Shown here one piece after another: positions 24,501-34,070 of a DNA stretch of 64,000 bases. The stretch is from Azorinus chamasolen (lineage: Eukaryota; Mollusca; Bivalvia; Cardiida; Solecurtidae). The DNA lies in NCBI GenBank assembly GCA_963576725.1, contig OY755251.1, positions 35,987,302 through 36,051,301 on the forward strand. The letters are read 5' to 3'. Under the pieces are notes generated by a model. It worked only from the letters and a program-made list of their open reading frames with translations, ran no database searches and was not told the DNA's origin. The stretch's first letter is position 1. Every line of letters begins with the position of its first letter. The translations under genes and the position numbers were made by a program.

Positions 24501-26198
24501 CCCATAAATAGTAAATCTGGGTACAGTCTAAGAAAAGAATGAACTCGTATAAAGAAGGTTATACCCATAAAGACTACTTCTGGGTTTAGACAAAGACGTG
24601 TATAAGATCGTATGAATACACATACATAAACCACGGTACACATATTTTCCGAAAAGGATGTCGCTTCTGTCGTTCATATCCACTAAAGTATAAGCTATTT
24701 ATAATCTCGTATGAATAGGTTACTAATGAAAAACTACTTACGGGTATCGTCTAATAAATGTATAAGCCCGTAAAATGAGCATATACCCATACATACCTAG
24801 CTAGTTTTGGGCACAGTCTAAGAGATGCATAAGTTTATATACATGAGGGTATACCCCAAAAGTCTAAGATATGTATAAGCTCGTATAAATAAGGGTTCAC
24901 CTATACAAATCTAGTCATCGGTGCAGTTTAAGATATGTATAAGCTCATATGAATGAGAGTACACCTATACCACTCTAGTTATCGGTACAGTTTAAGATAT
25001 GTATAAGCTCATATGAATGAGAGTACACCTATACCACTCTAGGTATCGGTACAGTCTAAGATATGTATAAGCTCGTATAGATTAGGGTAAACCTATATAA
25101 CTCTAATTATCGGTACAGTCTAAAATATAATAAGCTCGTATAAATGAGGGTATACCTATAAATAATTGGATTGTGTCCATAAGGGGTTGATTATTTATTT
25201 AAACTGACAGTGCGTCATAGAAATAAGTTAATGAACACTGCTCTAACAACAACAACAATACTTACAACATCGTATGTTTGACATTTTCAGAATATATATC
25301 TATCTTTACAGGGACAAGCAGAGGCCCACATACAATCAAGATAAGTAAATTAATACGGTCCGAAGAAAGCTCCTTCCACTTCTCAAGTTATGTACGTGGT
25401 TGTGACTATAATGGAATGGTCACAACAAAGGGGCACCCCTTTGGACTTTTATTCTTACTTTTTATGTATACATGTATGTTTGTTTTAATTACTTCTAAGA
25501 TGCTTGTCTCACAGGTTTGATATCTGTATTTATGTTGAAGACCAGATATAACAGATATCCAAACAACTATGTAGTTGTATCGTCTTCAACTAACCAAATG
25601 ACATGTGTTCTGTAGTGTTTTGCTGCACGCAAATCATTGTACTCACCAGCACAGACATCAGATTTGTCAGTGATCTCCTAAGTGCAGCAAGCATGTCAAA
25701 CTCTCTCCCTTGATGGTTGTCAATTCTCTTGACAAGGTTAATAATTTCACACATAACTCTGTCCTCAAAATCCTTTTTCCCTTCTCCGTAAACATGCATT
25801 CCTTTAGCAAACGTCTTCCGTAGTGGACCATGATCCGACCCGTACGCTTTGGGCATAAGGCCGATACTCTGACTACGGTACACATATTTTCCAAAAAAGG
25901 TGTCACTTCTGTCGTTCATATATTTCTTATACGTGTCTCCACTAAATGCTGTTCGGATCAACTTCGCATTGTTGAGCACAATTAAAGCTTTGCCAAATAT
26001 GGTTATCTTAAAAATCTCTCCATACACGTTAGCAAGCTTTGAAAATATTGTGTACGTCTTCCCATCCTTCATATAGGGAGCATATCCAACTAGGGGCCAT
26101 TCCTTTGGTCCCGGTATTTGTTTGTACTTTCTAGTGTCACGCCTAAGAAAGAAATATAGCACAACTAGTCCTAGAACAACATAAAGTATTACATCCAT
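15315..26198 (-). CDS. Cytochrome P450, CYP2-clan-like, six exons, 510 aa, apparently intact
   Basis: This is a microsomal haem-thiolate monooxygenase; its substrate cannot be told. Exons on the minus strand are 26198-25647, 24183-23971, 21342-21201, 20395-20130, 18678-18551 and 15546-15315. All five introns have GT donors and AG acceptors in phases 0, 0, 1, 0 and 2. The exons sum to 1533 nt, giving 510 residues plus TAA with no internal stop, the usual P450 length. In order the protein shows an N-terminal membrane anchor, the PGPKEWPLVG hinge, an I-helix GGILTT, the K-helix EAQR (ExxR), FRPERW, and the haem loop FSVGRRQCPG with its cysteine ligand. The start at MDVILY is chosen because the paralogue at 52452 begins MDVIFY. 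Oddities are Leu in place of the I-helix acidic residue, and LAF where relatives have LPF before the haem loop. Introns are filled with MITEs and minisatellites. The family within the CYP2 clan is not resolved. Confidence 0.9.
15798..16008. mobile_element. MITE with ACAGTAAAACCTCTCTATAAC inverted ends, complete
   Basis: Terminal inverted repeats (CAGTGAAACCTCTCTATAAC and its complement ending GGTTTTACTGT) enclose a hairpin, GTGAAAGTAAAACAGAACGC-TCC..GGAGC. The termini resemble pogo/Tigger-type elements. It lies upstream of P450 exon 6 in intron 5. Confidence 0.8.
16139..16392. mobile_element. Hairpin MITE of the TTAACCC family, complete
   Basis: It runs from TTTAACCCTTTCCCTGTTC to GAGGGAAAGCTTTAA with the central palindrome GACGGCTCCTATAGGAGCCG. 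Confidence 0.85.
16415..16659. mobile_element. Hairpin MITE of the TTAACCC family, complete
   Basis: It runs from TATTCCATGAATATTCATG to ATGGAGTGATGGGTTAA, central GACGGCTCCTATAGGCGCCG. Confidence 0.85.
16785..17335. repeat. Three-unit repeat with TGACCT arrays and a (CAAACAGA)n tail
   Basis: Three units of about 160-170 bp carry TTGACCTCTGACCTTGAAGG and ATGACCTTGACATGTCACCC. They are followed by ACAAACAGACAGGGC and AAAACAATATGCCC. A single-unit relative is at 53860-54065. Confidence 0.8.
17340..17870. other. Intron 5 sequence, no gene
   Basis: One palindrome scrap (GACGCCCAGTAATTCGACGTC) is at 17354; otherwise nothing. Confidence 0.4.
17873..18144. mobile_element. MITE of the CTCTCTATAACGG family with triplicated right end
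   Basis: Hairpin GGTGAAAGTAAAACAGAACG-CTCCTATAAGAG and complement. The 33-bp right terminus is repeated three times (18046-18078, 18079-18111, 18112-18144). Confidence 0.85.
18307..18530 (-). mobile_element. MITE with ACAGTAGAACTTCGCTATC ends
   Basis: On the minus strand it starts ACAGTAGAACTTCGCTATCT and includes ATAACTCGAACGTCCGG and a hairpin GAAAGTAATGCTGAAAGCTCC. A sister copy is cut by the window end at 63819. Confidence 0.75.
18551..18678 (-). CDS. P450 gene exon 5 (PERF region)
   Basis: The exon encodes IISNVWYVHHDEKIWGDP, then FRPERW and LDEHGCPLPND, ending LRK before GTAAGTGA in phase 2. The acceptor lies in a 19-bp tandem duplication (18673-18710) that supplies a second identical AG. 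Confidence 0.92.
18771..18988. mobile_element. Hairpin MITE of the TTAACCC family
   Basis: It runs from TTAACCCTTTACTCCATGAA to TATTTATGGTGTAAGGGTTAA; the left half of the palindromic centre is partly deleted. Confidence 0.8.
18985..19212. mobile_element. Hairpin MITE of the TTAACCC family, opposite orientation
   Basis: It runs from GTTAACCCTTTCCCTAATAT to GGAAAAAGGGTTAA and abuts the previous copy, sharing the TTAA. Confidence 0.75.
19213..20129. other. Intron 4 sequence, no gene
   Basis: One MITE terminus (AGAAAGGTTTTACTG near 19415); nothing else recognised. Confidence 0.4.
20130..20395 (-). CDS. P450 gene exon 4 (I-helix and K-helix)
   Basis: The exon opens in phase 1 after a TGTGTAG acceptor and completes the I-helix as GGILTT. 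It continues LFLCLMNHPEY and carries the K-helix EAQR and GFEVPPKSL before GTAAGTAC. A closer AG at 20374-20375 would delete the TT of the I-helix, so the upstream acceptor is preferred; it also satisfies the phase. Confidence 0.88.
20690..21035. repeat. Low-complexity AGT/AGC-rich stretch
   Basis: Words such as AGTAGTA, ACAGCAGCA and GTAGCAG dominate an imperfect trinucleotide region in intron 3. Confidence 0.6.
21201..21342 (-). CDS. P450 gene exon 3 (up to the I-helix)
   Basis: The exon reads AVYKPGQVNGLMDFL through LTDDKIKAVLLETVAG and stops at a phase-1 donor GTAATGAC that splits the first I-helix glycine codon. The paralogous exon at 60581-60719 has the same boundaries and is one codon shorter. 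Confidence 0.9.
21612..22505. repeat. 65-70-bp minisatellite split by a foldback insert
   Basis: Units read TTTATCGTCCTACCAACAAT followed by ATCCAATATCTGACCGCT and a TG-rich spacer, about four before 21850 and three after 22225. A CT-rich expansion sits at 22315-22385. Confidence 0.8.
21851..22228. mobile_element. Foldback insert within the minisatellite
   Basis: A long inverted repeat (ACACGTTTTTTCGGGCCAAT, AACATCTGC, and their complement to ACAAACGTGT) spans 21862-21960. TTTTATGCAAGA motifs occur near both ends. Confidence 0.55.
23122..23186 (+). mobile_element. tRNA-like sequence (Met-CAT-like), probably a pseudogene or SINE
   Basis: D-arm TTAGCTCAATAGGTAGAAC, anticodon arm CCCAC-CTCATGA-GTAGG with one mismatch, and a weak T arm (TTCCGATCCCCGAC). 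The acceptor stem does not close, so a working tRNA is unlikely. Confidence 0.5.
23188..23441. mobile_element. Hairpin MITE of the TTAACCC family
   Basis: It opens TTAACCCCCTTCCTGTTC and centres on CAGACCCTGAACAGACGG..GGAACCATCTTATCTGG; the right end is GACAAATGTTAAGG. Confidence 0.7.
23636..23863 (-). other. Unassigned open stretch in intron 2
   Basis: Seventy-five codons on the minus strand with no recognised motif. It is not needed by the P450 model, in which exons 2 and 3 join in phase across it. Confidence 0.25.
23971..24183 (-). CDS. P450 gene exon 2
   Basis: Seventy-one codons begin LGGHDLKD after a TTCTTCAG acceptor and end YLDEKK before GTAAATAC. FLRFVPGKYKNAF matches the F-G region of CYP2-clan enzymes. 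The third paralogue has the same exon at 59602-59812, with a 2-bp deletion. Confidence 0.9.
24440..25165. repeat. 64-bp minisatellite in intron 1
   Basis: From 24860 the units are exactly 64 bp (AAGATATGTATAAGCTCGTA..CACCTATA..CGGTACAGT); to the left they are degenerate. It contains the exon 1 scrap at 24633-24687. Confidence 0.85.
24633..24687 (-). pseudogene. 47-bp P450 exon 1 fragment inside intron 1
   Basis: The stretch 24633-24679 matches 25875-25921 of exon 1 with about four differences. After a 17-bp gap both continue CCACTAAA. It is embedded in the 64-bp minisatellite of intron 1. Confidence 0.8.
25647..26198 (-). CDS. P450 gene exon 1 (anchor, hinge, B-C region)
   Basis: It encodes residues 1-184: a hydrophobic anchor ending FFLRR, the proline-rich PGPKEWPLVG, YGEIFKI and FAKGMHVYG, ending SLTNLMSVL. 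The donor is GTGAGTAC, phase 0. A degraded 47-bp copy of its middle lies in intron 1 at 24633-24687. Confidence 0.92.
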
Positions 26199-26209
26199 AG
26201 CGGGCAACG

Positions 26210-27005
26210 TTCTTCAAAATATTGAGTAAACAAAGATAGAGAGATCTACTCTGGCCATGTGAGTTTCATTTACGTTCACTTTAGCCATTGAAATCAGCTG
26301 ATGACGATTATCGTAAATACATATAACAAGATTGTGGCTTGATAACGATAATATGTCATACAGATTGAAGAGGTTTTATATGTGTACCTTATCTGTTATG
26401 AATGTTTATGACCGTCTAGCTTAAATGTGTTCTGATAAGTGATGCCTGTAACTGGTTTTTTTTACTTTTACACATAACAGAAGAAAAATCAAAAAGGAAA
26501 CTTATAGCAGATGGAAAAGTTTGCAGACGACAAAAAAGTTGCAGCGAAAGAGTTAACAATGCTCGATAAATAGATAGATACGGGGGTACGGGTTAACGGT
26601 CAAGGCCATGTTCATTCTTTTGGCGTAAAATAAATGTTGTCTGAAACGTAATGTAGTTTGCCTTAACATTGATAGAAACAGGAGTTAAGCATATATGAGG
26701 TTCATTGTGGGGAATGGTTTAATGCCAAATATAGGTAATTTGACATTGTATGACATATACGTCTGAATTGGTAGCAAAAGTAAGCCAGTGCATTCAAAGA
26801 TGTGTGTGTTTGTTTCATCAAACGTTAAACATATAGATTTGTTAAATTCGATTTGCCTTTTGAATTGCACTATAGAAACCATTTGCCACACGGTTTAACT
26901 AACAAGACTGAAAAGCAAATTGCAAATTATCAAACAGAAATTGGAATCAATGCAGAGTAGGGATGTATTATATATGGTCGTAATATCTGTTTGGTTTATC
27001 ATCCT
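26210..27005. other. Head-to-head interval upstream of the P450 gene
   Basis: It should hold the promoter of the minus-strand P450. No TATA box or other clear motif is recognised. Confidence 0.4.
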
Positions 27006-27011
27006 AATCAG

Positions 27012-27345
27012 TTGACTGGCATTAAGCCTAGGACGAAGACAGTGCGTATGGGGAATTCCTTGCCATGTCCCGGTTATTCCTGTACGCGGCTACCCTATTA
27101 CAGGAGTGGACCTTTGAGACACTCCTGGACACGATGGTAAGACATGCCGTGTGACTCAAGACAAAGCCCCTTCAACATAGGTTTGAACTACCAAACGAAA
27201 CCACATATGTGCATAGTGATACCACGCGAAAATCAAATTATGCCTGGCGACAGTTAAATGGCATAGGTTGTGCTGGCAAATTTGATGGACCTATACTATG
27301 TATAAATCACATTGGCAGCATAAATAAACAATGCCGTGATACTAT
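27012..27345 (+). pseudogene. Orphan P450 last exon with its 3' flank
   Basis: The sequence aligns with exon 6 of the minus-strand P450 from its CAG acceptor through the equivalent of its stop (27257) and about 80 bp of 3' flank, including AATAAA at 27323-27328. It carries frameshifts and internal stops, and the haem-loop region reads out of frame. No exon 5 lies upstream on this strand. It stands head-to-head with the intact gene, so it is an inverted partial duplicate. Confidence 0.85.
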
Positions 27346-27554
27346 AAGAACTATATAGGACATCCATTTAAACATATTAACCCTTTTTAATTGAGCTTTC
27401 AAATGAATATCCCACCAGGATTTAATTATAGAATCCTAGTATATGCATAAATAGCTCAGCACAAATTGATGACCAGCATCCAAGTATGGTAGCTATAAAA
27501 AACGAATACCCTAGTATTGATGCATTCAATTTCAAACCTGTAAATAGTGAATAT

Positions 27555-28215
27555 GTATAAAGTTACTTAGATCAATAGATCCTAAGAAATACACTGGGGA
27601 AGGTAAATTACTGTCAATGGTTATAAAGGCTAATGCAGAATCATTGGCAGGACCACTGTCCAAAATTGTTAACATACATTATGAATTGATCAGACCATAT
27701 TTCCCACTCCCCTCAAAAAGGCTCAGATTACGCCAGTTAAGAGGATCCTTTTGTAAAAATATTTATCGCCCTGTCAGTATTCAATCCGCCATATCAAAAG
27801 TAATTGAGCAATCCATATCTGTTCAGCTTACTCAGCATTTTGAAAATGGACTTTCTGACAACTTTTTGTCGGCCTTGCGAGCCTCGTATGATTGCCAGAC
27901 AGCCCTTTTAAGACTTTTGGAGGATTGGAGAGCTGCCCTGGACTGACAAGAGTATGTAGCAGCTATACTCAGGGACCTGTCCAAGGCATTTGGCTGTCCA
28001 CCACATCAGCTGATTGTTCCAAAACTTCAAGCCTATGGAATTTCACCTTCTGCTGCTAATCGTTTGCAAGATTTCCTGTCAAATTAGGTGAGTTTTACAA
28101 TCAGTGGATGGATATCACTAAAGGAGTTCCCCAGGGATTAATCATTGGGCCCCTTATCTTCAATATTGTTATAAATGACATTTTCTCGCACTCAAAGGGA
28201 TAAGTATGCTTTTTC
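27555..28215 (+). mobile_element. CR1/L2-like LINE RT fragment, degraded
   Basis: The reading is YRPVSIQSAISKVIEQSI, NGLSDNFLSALRASYDCQTA and LLRLLEDWRAALD, then after a stop LRDLSKAFGCPPHQL, LQAYGISPSAAN and ITKGVPQGLIIGPLIFNIV. Several stops and shifts. Confidence 0.85.
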
Positions 28216-28640
28216 GGTTTAACCCTATGAGTGCTGAATTATCAAAATGGAAGGATACAGTGTCAGTTACGTATCAATTTGATGAAGGAATTCATGTAAA
28301 AAGTTGTGTGTGATCAGGTCTAGATTTATACATCGATGAACACAAGCAAAATGTAATTCAATCTTTATAATTCCACCCATCCGTCCTTTTAAAACTTGTT
28401 ACCTGTAGACAAATTTGACATTGGCTATTTCAAGTGCCGTGCGTAGGAATTCAATCAATACACATTCTAACAACTATGTCACTTTGTGTACTGTATCCTA
28501 CGTCATAGATGACGTATCATAGACTGTTTTCAACTATTTGACCTAGTTGCAACAAATTGAAGCAAACAATAACAATAACTAAAAAGCAATAAACAGAATT
28601 ATTTCAACGCTTGTATTACCTTACTACTTTGTCATATTTC
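28216..28640. other. No recognisable gene
   Basis: AT-rich; nothing identified. Confidence 0.35.
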
Positions 28641-28649
28641 CTCTTAATC

Positions 28650-29045
28650 GATTAACTTGCATAATCCTCCTTGGAATCGATCAGGTCTATGTTTCAATTA
28701 TGTTCAAATCCCGGTGACTGTGCAGGCCAATAATTGGATCTAAAATATTATTTCTGGCCTGCTAAACAGCTATCCTACCAGTACGTTGTCGTCCTTAAAT
28801 AACTGATTTCACGGGGAGGTGTCTTGTTATTGCTGGCAGAGTGGCCATGCCACTTTGACACTAAGTCTGGTCTGTAGCCCTCGCTTTGTTTTCTCCAAAT
28901 CAACACAGGTTATCACTGCCGATCACCTCTTTACCATCCGAAAAATAAACAGTTAATCCCACCTCCATAAGTTCACCTCGTCCTTTTCTCTCTACACCAT
29001 GCGAGCCGCCTGACTCTGCTGGTTCGTGATATTTAATACAATCAC
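28650..29045 (-). mobile_element. Tc1/mariner-like transposase relic
   Basis: On the minus strand the fragments YRPD, DDNV and WPAQSP followed, one frame over, by DLNIIE match the C-terminal half of Tc1-type transposases (DDNxPxH and WPAQSPDLNxIE). Stops and frameshifts make it inactive. Confidence 0.7.
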
Positions 29046-29378
29046 TTGTTTTTTACCATAAGTTTCACTCTTAATACTTAAATTTCAAAATACGCGCTCC
29101 ACAAACTTCAAAACAACATTTTCTCCCAATAATTCTACGTCAACGTGGTTTCAAGGAATTTGTCTATTAATAGAACTTCATGCATATTAAAAAGAAGTAG
29201 TTCCATAGTGTATCGGCTACTGGTTACCGACTTCATGTAAATCATGGAGCAACGACAGAGAACCAGCTCTTTACATTAATTGAGAAATGAATGTCAACTT
29301 TCAACCAATCAGATTCGGCGATCTTGTGTAAACGTCACTGGATTGGAATTATCAACTAATGTATCGTCATCATCATTA

Positions 29379-31082
29379 TACCCCCCTTTTGAAAAAATGG
29401 GGGTATATTGCTTTGCACATGTCGGTCGGTCGGTCGGTCGGTAGGTAGGTCGGTCGGTCGGTCGGTCTGTCGGTCGGTCGGTAGATCGATGGTTTCCGAA
29501 CGATAACTAATAAACGACTTGGCCTAGAATCTTCAAACTTGCTGTGGTGGTTGGTCATGACAAGTAGATGACCCCTATTGTTTTTGAGGTCACTAGGTCA
29601 AAGGTCAAGGTCACCATGACCTAAAATGGTGAAATAGTTTCCGATCAATAACTGCTCAAGGGTTTGGCTTGGCATCTTCAAGCTTGCTGTGGTGGTTGGT
29701 CATGACCACTAGATGACCCCTATTGATTTTGAGGTCACTAGGTCAAAGGTCAAGGTCACCATGACCTTAAATGGTTAAATGGTTTCCGATCAATAACTGC
29801 TCAAGGGTTTAGCTTAGAATCTTCGAACTTGCTGTGGTAGTTGGTCATGACCACTGGATGACCCCTATTGATTTTGAGGTCACTAGGTCAAAGGTCAAGG
29901 TCACCATGACCTTAACTGGTAAAATGGTTTCCGATCAATAACTGCTCAAGGGTTTGGCTTAGGATCTTCAAATTTGCTTAGGTGGTTGGTCATGACAACT
30001 AGATGAGTCCTATAGTTTTTTAGGTCACTAGGTCAAAGGTCAAGGTCACCATGACCTTAAAGGGTGGAATGGTTTGCGATCGATAACTGCTCAATAGTTT
30101 GGCCTAGGATCTTCAAATTTGCTGTGGTGGTTGGTAATGACCACTGGATGACCCCTAATGCTTTTTAGGTCACTAGGTCAAAGGTCAAGGTCACCATGCT
30201 CTTAACTGGTCAAATGGTTTCCGATCAATAACTGCTCAAGGGTTTGTCTTAGAATCTTCAAACTTCCTGCGGTAGTTGGTCATGACAACTGGATGGCCCC
30301 TATTGTATTTGAGGTCACTAGGTTAAAGGTCAAGGTCACCATGACCTTAACTTTTAAAATTGTTTCTGATCAATAACTGCTCAAGGGTTTGGCTTAGGAT
30401 CTTCAAATTTGCTTAGGTGGTTGGTCATGACAACTAGATAAGCCTTATTGTTTTTTAGGTCACTAGGTCAAAGGTCAAGATCACCATGACCTTAACTGAT
30501 GAAATTGTTTGCGATCAATAACTGCTCAAGGGTTTGGCCTAGGATTGCTGTGGTGGTTGGTCATGACCAGTAGATAACCCCTTATATTTTTTAGGTCACT
30601 AGGTCAAAGGTCAAGGTCACCATGACCTTAACTGGTGAAATGATTTGCGATTAATAACTGCTCAAGGGTTTGGCTTAGGATCTTCAAACTTGCTGTGGTG
30701 GTTGGTCATGACAACTAGATGACCCCTATTGATTTTGAGGTCACTAGGTTAAAGATCAAGGTCATCATGACCTTAACTGATGAAATGGTTTCCAATTAAT
30801 TACTGCTCAATGGTTTGGTTCGGGATCTTCAAACTTGATGTGGTAGTTGGTTGTGGCCACTTGATGACCCCTAAAGTTGTTGAGGTCACTAGGTCAAAGT
30901 CACCATGACCTTAATATGTGAAATGTTTTCAGATCAATAAATGATCAGTGGTTTGGCTTAGGATATTCAAAGTTGCTGTGGTGATTAGTCATGACCGCTA
31001 GATGACCTCTATAGTTGAGGTCACTAGATCAAAGGTCAGGGGGTCTAGGGGGGTATACATGTTTTACAAACATCTCTTGTTA
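29379..31082. mobile_element. Repeat element with (CGGT)n and a 145-bp AGGTCA minisatellite
   Basis: It begins TATACCCCCCTTTTG..GGGGGTATA and ends GGGGGGTATACATG, with (TCGG)n at 29420-29480. From 29588 there are about ten 145-bp units, each with four AGGTCA half-sites spaced 2, 1 and 0 nt apart, then CACCATGACC. Confidence 0.9.
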
Positions 31083-31198
31083 GAAATATGCATTATTCAT
31101 TTTTAATGAAAACGATGATGTTGAGACACTTACGTTCTGTTCAAAATAGCTCACAGTGGACACTCAAGCACGCAATATATCTCTTGCATAAACCAGCC

Positions 31199-31290
31199 AG
31201 TGTGCGTCTGCTGTTTCCTTGTGTTGCTGTTCGGGCGACTGGTTGTTCTGTATGTGGTGTTTCCTGCATGACTCATTTTTTGTACTTTAC
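31199..31290 (+). mobile_element. PLE subfamily A 3' terminus
   Basis: It runs GCTGTTTCCTTGTGTTGCTG, TGTATGTGGTGTTTCCTGC, ATGACTC to TGTACTTTAC. Confidence 0.85.
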
Positions 31291-31690
31291 TTAACCCTTC
31301 GATTGCTGTACACGTCAATATACCTACCTGTAAATCGTGAAGAACTTCTGCAGGAGCTCTGTCATCTGGGTCTGCATTATTTACAAATTGATTGTGCAAC
31401 CAGTGCACTCCATATCAGTGATTGCACAGCGAAATAATTGTAGGCAGTGAAGATATATTTAATTACACAACAGGGCATGGGTAAAGAAGAAGCAATGTAT
31501 TTTAAATTCAGCAAGAGAAGGATGAAGAACGCACTATCAAACTAGGCAAAATTCCTGATTTACATAAATTCCCAAATCTCTAAATATCGCACACTCTAGT
31601 TTGCATTAGCAAATTCCTCATTTGTAAACAGAAATGATCATATGCTTTAACATAAAATAATCGTAATATCAGTCTTCGTACGATCTTTAG
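31291..31690. other. No recognisable gene
   Basis: It lies upstream of a P450 exon 5 remnant; no exon 4 is found here. Confidence 0.4.
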
Positions 31691-31711
31691 TATTTCGACC
31701 CCAAATGTTTA

Positions 31712-31842
31712 CAAATTGTTCCGAATGTGTGGTATATACATCATGATGAGAATGTTTGGGGCGATCCCCTGAACTATAGACCTGAGAGATGGTTTGATGA
31801 AAATGGCTGTCCTCTGACAAATGAACATCACCTGTGACAGAA
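31712..31842 (+). pseudogene. P450 pseudogene, exon 5 (second copy)
   Basis: The exon reads IVPNVWYIHHDENVWGDP, YRPERW and FDENGCPLTNEHHL, clearly homologous to exon 5 of the intact gene. An in-frame TGA follows HHL where the intact gene has AGA. The expected AG acceptor is missing at the homologous place; an AG at 31689-31690 would extend the exon in frame. The donor is GTTAGT. Exons 1-4 are not found upstream. Confidence 0.88.
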
Positions 31843-31949
31843 GTTAGTGTAACACTTAAGAGTGACTTGGTATAACAAAAACTGTATAAGTTTTGTAATA
31901 ATTCGTGAATGTAAATACCATAACATTTGTGGAATTGGTTACAACTGCT

Positions 31950-32343
31950 AAATCATTGAGTACACTAGCGATAGGTGGATACAGTATGTTCAATTAAATG
32001 TTTTTTCGTTATACATGCACTGTATCATTGTATTTGCCGTCGCGGTTGTTGTAGATTAGTCGGAGAGGGGATACGTTTATTTACACTGTTTGTCTTTTAG
32101 GGTGCGGATGGAATAAGAGTGAGGTTGGGCGCCCATAAACCGGTTTAACCCCCAGTGACTTTTGTCACTGACCGTTCCAAGGCGGTACTTCCATCTTCCT
32201 CCTATTGTATGTTTGTTTTGTCTTTGTGCGTCTCTTGTTGTTTTTTCTAGTTATGTACATTTGCTGTTTCCTTGTGTTGCTGTTCGGGCGAGTGTTTGTT
32301 CTGTATGTGGTGTTTCCTGCATGACTCATTTTTGTACTTTTAC
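31950..32343 (+). mobile_element. PLE subfamily A 3' fragment in a P450 intron
   Basis: It aligns with 38668-39062, from AAATCATTGAGTACACTAGC through the palindromic block to TTTGTACTTTTACAT. It lacks the SECIS. Confidence 0.9.
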
Positions 32344-32411
32344 ATTAGTATCAAATAACTTCAGTTAGATAAGACAACTCAGTCATACATGTCAGCACCT
32401 TCAATAGACTT

Positions 32412-32580
32412 GTTTAAATTGGATTAAGAAAGTGCAAACACTGTTTCTTTTAGGCTTAAATGATAATATTTATCAGATTGGAAATATTTCAAAAGATCCT
32501 GATATAGATAGTGTTTCTATTTTTTCTATAAGGAAACGCAAATGTCGATTACATGGCATTCGTAAAAATGTAAACCTATA
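32412..32580 (+). mobile_element. PLE subfamily A fragment after the endonuclease
   Basis: The translation resembles LNWIKKVQTLFLLGLNDNIY and GNISKDPDIDSVSIFSIRKR, homologous to 36050-36210. Here the frame is intact where the main copy has a frameshift. Confidence 0.85.
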
Positions 32581-32637
32581 TACTCAACATGTGTATCTAC
32601 ATGTATGTCCATACACAAATACATTTATATACCATCA

Positions 32638-32638
32638 C

Positions 32639-32679
<41 letters not shown>

Positions 32680-32710
32680 CATACACATATTTACATATAT
32701 ACACATATAT

Positions 32711-32797
<87 letters not shown>

Positions 32798-32815
32798 TAT
32801 ATATATATACGTGTA
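32638..32815. repeat. Compound microsatellite (TA)n(CA)n(TA)n
   Basis: TA tracts flank about 18 CA repeats. It adjoins the PLE fragment, which fits the microsatellite insertion bias described for N-terminal-endonuclease PLEs. Confidence 0.95.
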
Positions 32816-32819
32816 AGAA

Positions 32820-33169
32820 AATGTAAAACTTATTTTTATGAGATGAAAAATGTGGAATATACAAAATGTCTCCCTAAACCCTAAAATAAAGGATGGTCCC
32901 CTAATGCGGCAAACAGACTTGGGTACATTATTTTGGCATACCAAACTGCACATAAAATATTGCCTTGCATATATCGGAAATTTGGGTAAAAGAACAAATC
33001 AAGTCCGAGCATATACACTAAGCAATACAAATAAACAATTGTTATATTCGCGCAATATACACCCCCTCGAGTCAAATACTATTCGACCCGCTATGACAAT
33101 GAGGGAGTACACAAAGGACTACCGTATTTTAACGGAGTTGTAATAGGGTATATCCAAATATTAATTACA
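32820..33169. other. No recognised gene
   Basis: Open frames occur on both strands but no motif is identified. Confidence 0.35.
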
Positions 33170-34070
33170 GAGTAAAATGTCCTATTGTGGGAACCCGAAA
33201 AGCCCAGATAACAGGTTCTTTCTTATGACCTATTCGTCGGAGCTGTGCATAACTAGACCTACACACGGACTGATGTTTGATGTCATATCGATTTGTGAAT
33301 CGAGCCATGCACCGACATTCTTTATACATAAAGATGGCTTGATATGATAGGGTCTTACTTGCACATAAATCTGTTCAGGTACTTCTGTGTTTTTGTATGA
33401 ACCAGGATGACCTCAGTGTTGTCGGTATTAAGCTTCAGCATGTTCTGGTGCATCCAAGAGACTATTTCTCATCTCGTGATAAAGCTTCCTGTTGACAGGA
33501 AATGTCTTTTGGCTTAAAGTATAGGTATAATTATGAGTCATCGGCATACAAATGGTAGTTCAGCCCATGGTTGAACCGACAGGTTTTGTGTACATGATGT
33601 AATGTTTTGGTCCTAGGACCGATCCCTGTCGCACGCTATAGTTTATGTTAACTGGAGTGGACAATTCCCCACTATTTGATAGCGGTCATTTAGATAGGAG
33701 GTCATCCACTCAAGGAGTTTTCGAATGATTTCGATTTTTTCTATGCGTTTTAGCAACGATACATCAAACATCACCAGAATTGTAATTTAGTTTTTATCTG
33801 GGGATTGAAGGATGTGTTATGAACTTTCAGAAGGCCTGTCTCCGTTTAATGATGCTTTCGGTATGCTGACTGATGGTGCTCATGTAGATTGTTGGAGGTC
33901 AAGTGTATCTCAATGCGTTTGGCAACCACTTTTTCTAACACTTTGGAGACAAATGGCAGATTTAATACAGGCCTATAATTCTTACGTTCATTTGAATCGA
34001 GATCCGGTTTCTTTAATAGAGGTCTGACCGCTAGTCAATGACCGTAACAACTTAGCCACGGAGGCCCATG
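33170..34070 (-). mobile_element. CR1-like LINE RT fragment, degraded
   Basis: On the minus strand fragments read RPVLNLPFVSKVLEKVVAKR, HHQSAYRKHHSTET, ATGIGPRTKTLHHVHKT and HGLNYHLYADDS, the fingers and palm of CR1-type RT, with many stops. It lies in the intron between exons 5 and 6 of the second P450 copy. Confidence 0.85.

Noticed and set aside
32432..32953. Open frames across the TA/CA microsatellite
   Set aside because: They translate to Tyr/Ile/His/Thr repeats in every frame and are products of the microsatellite.
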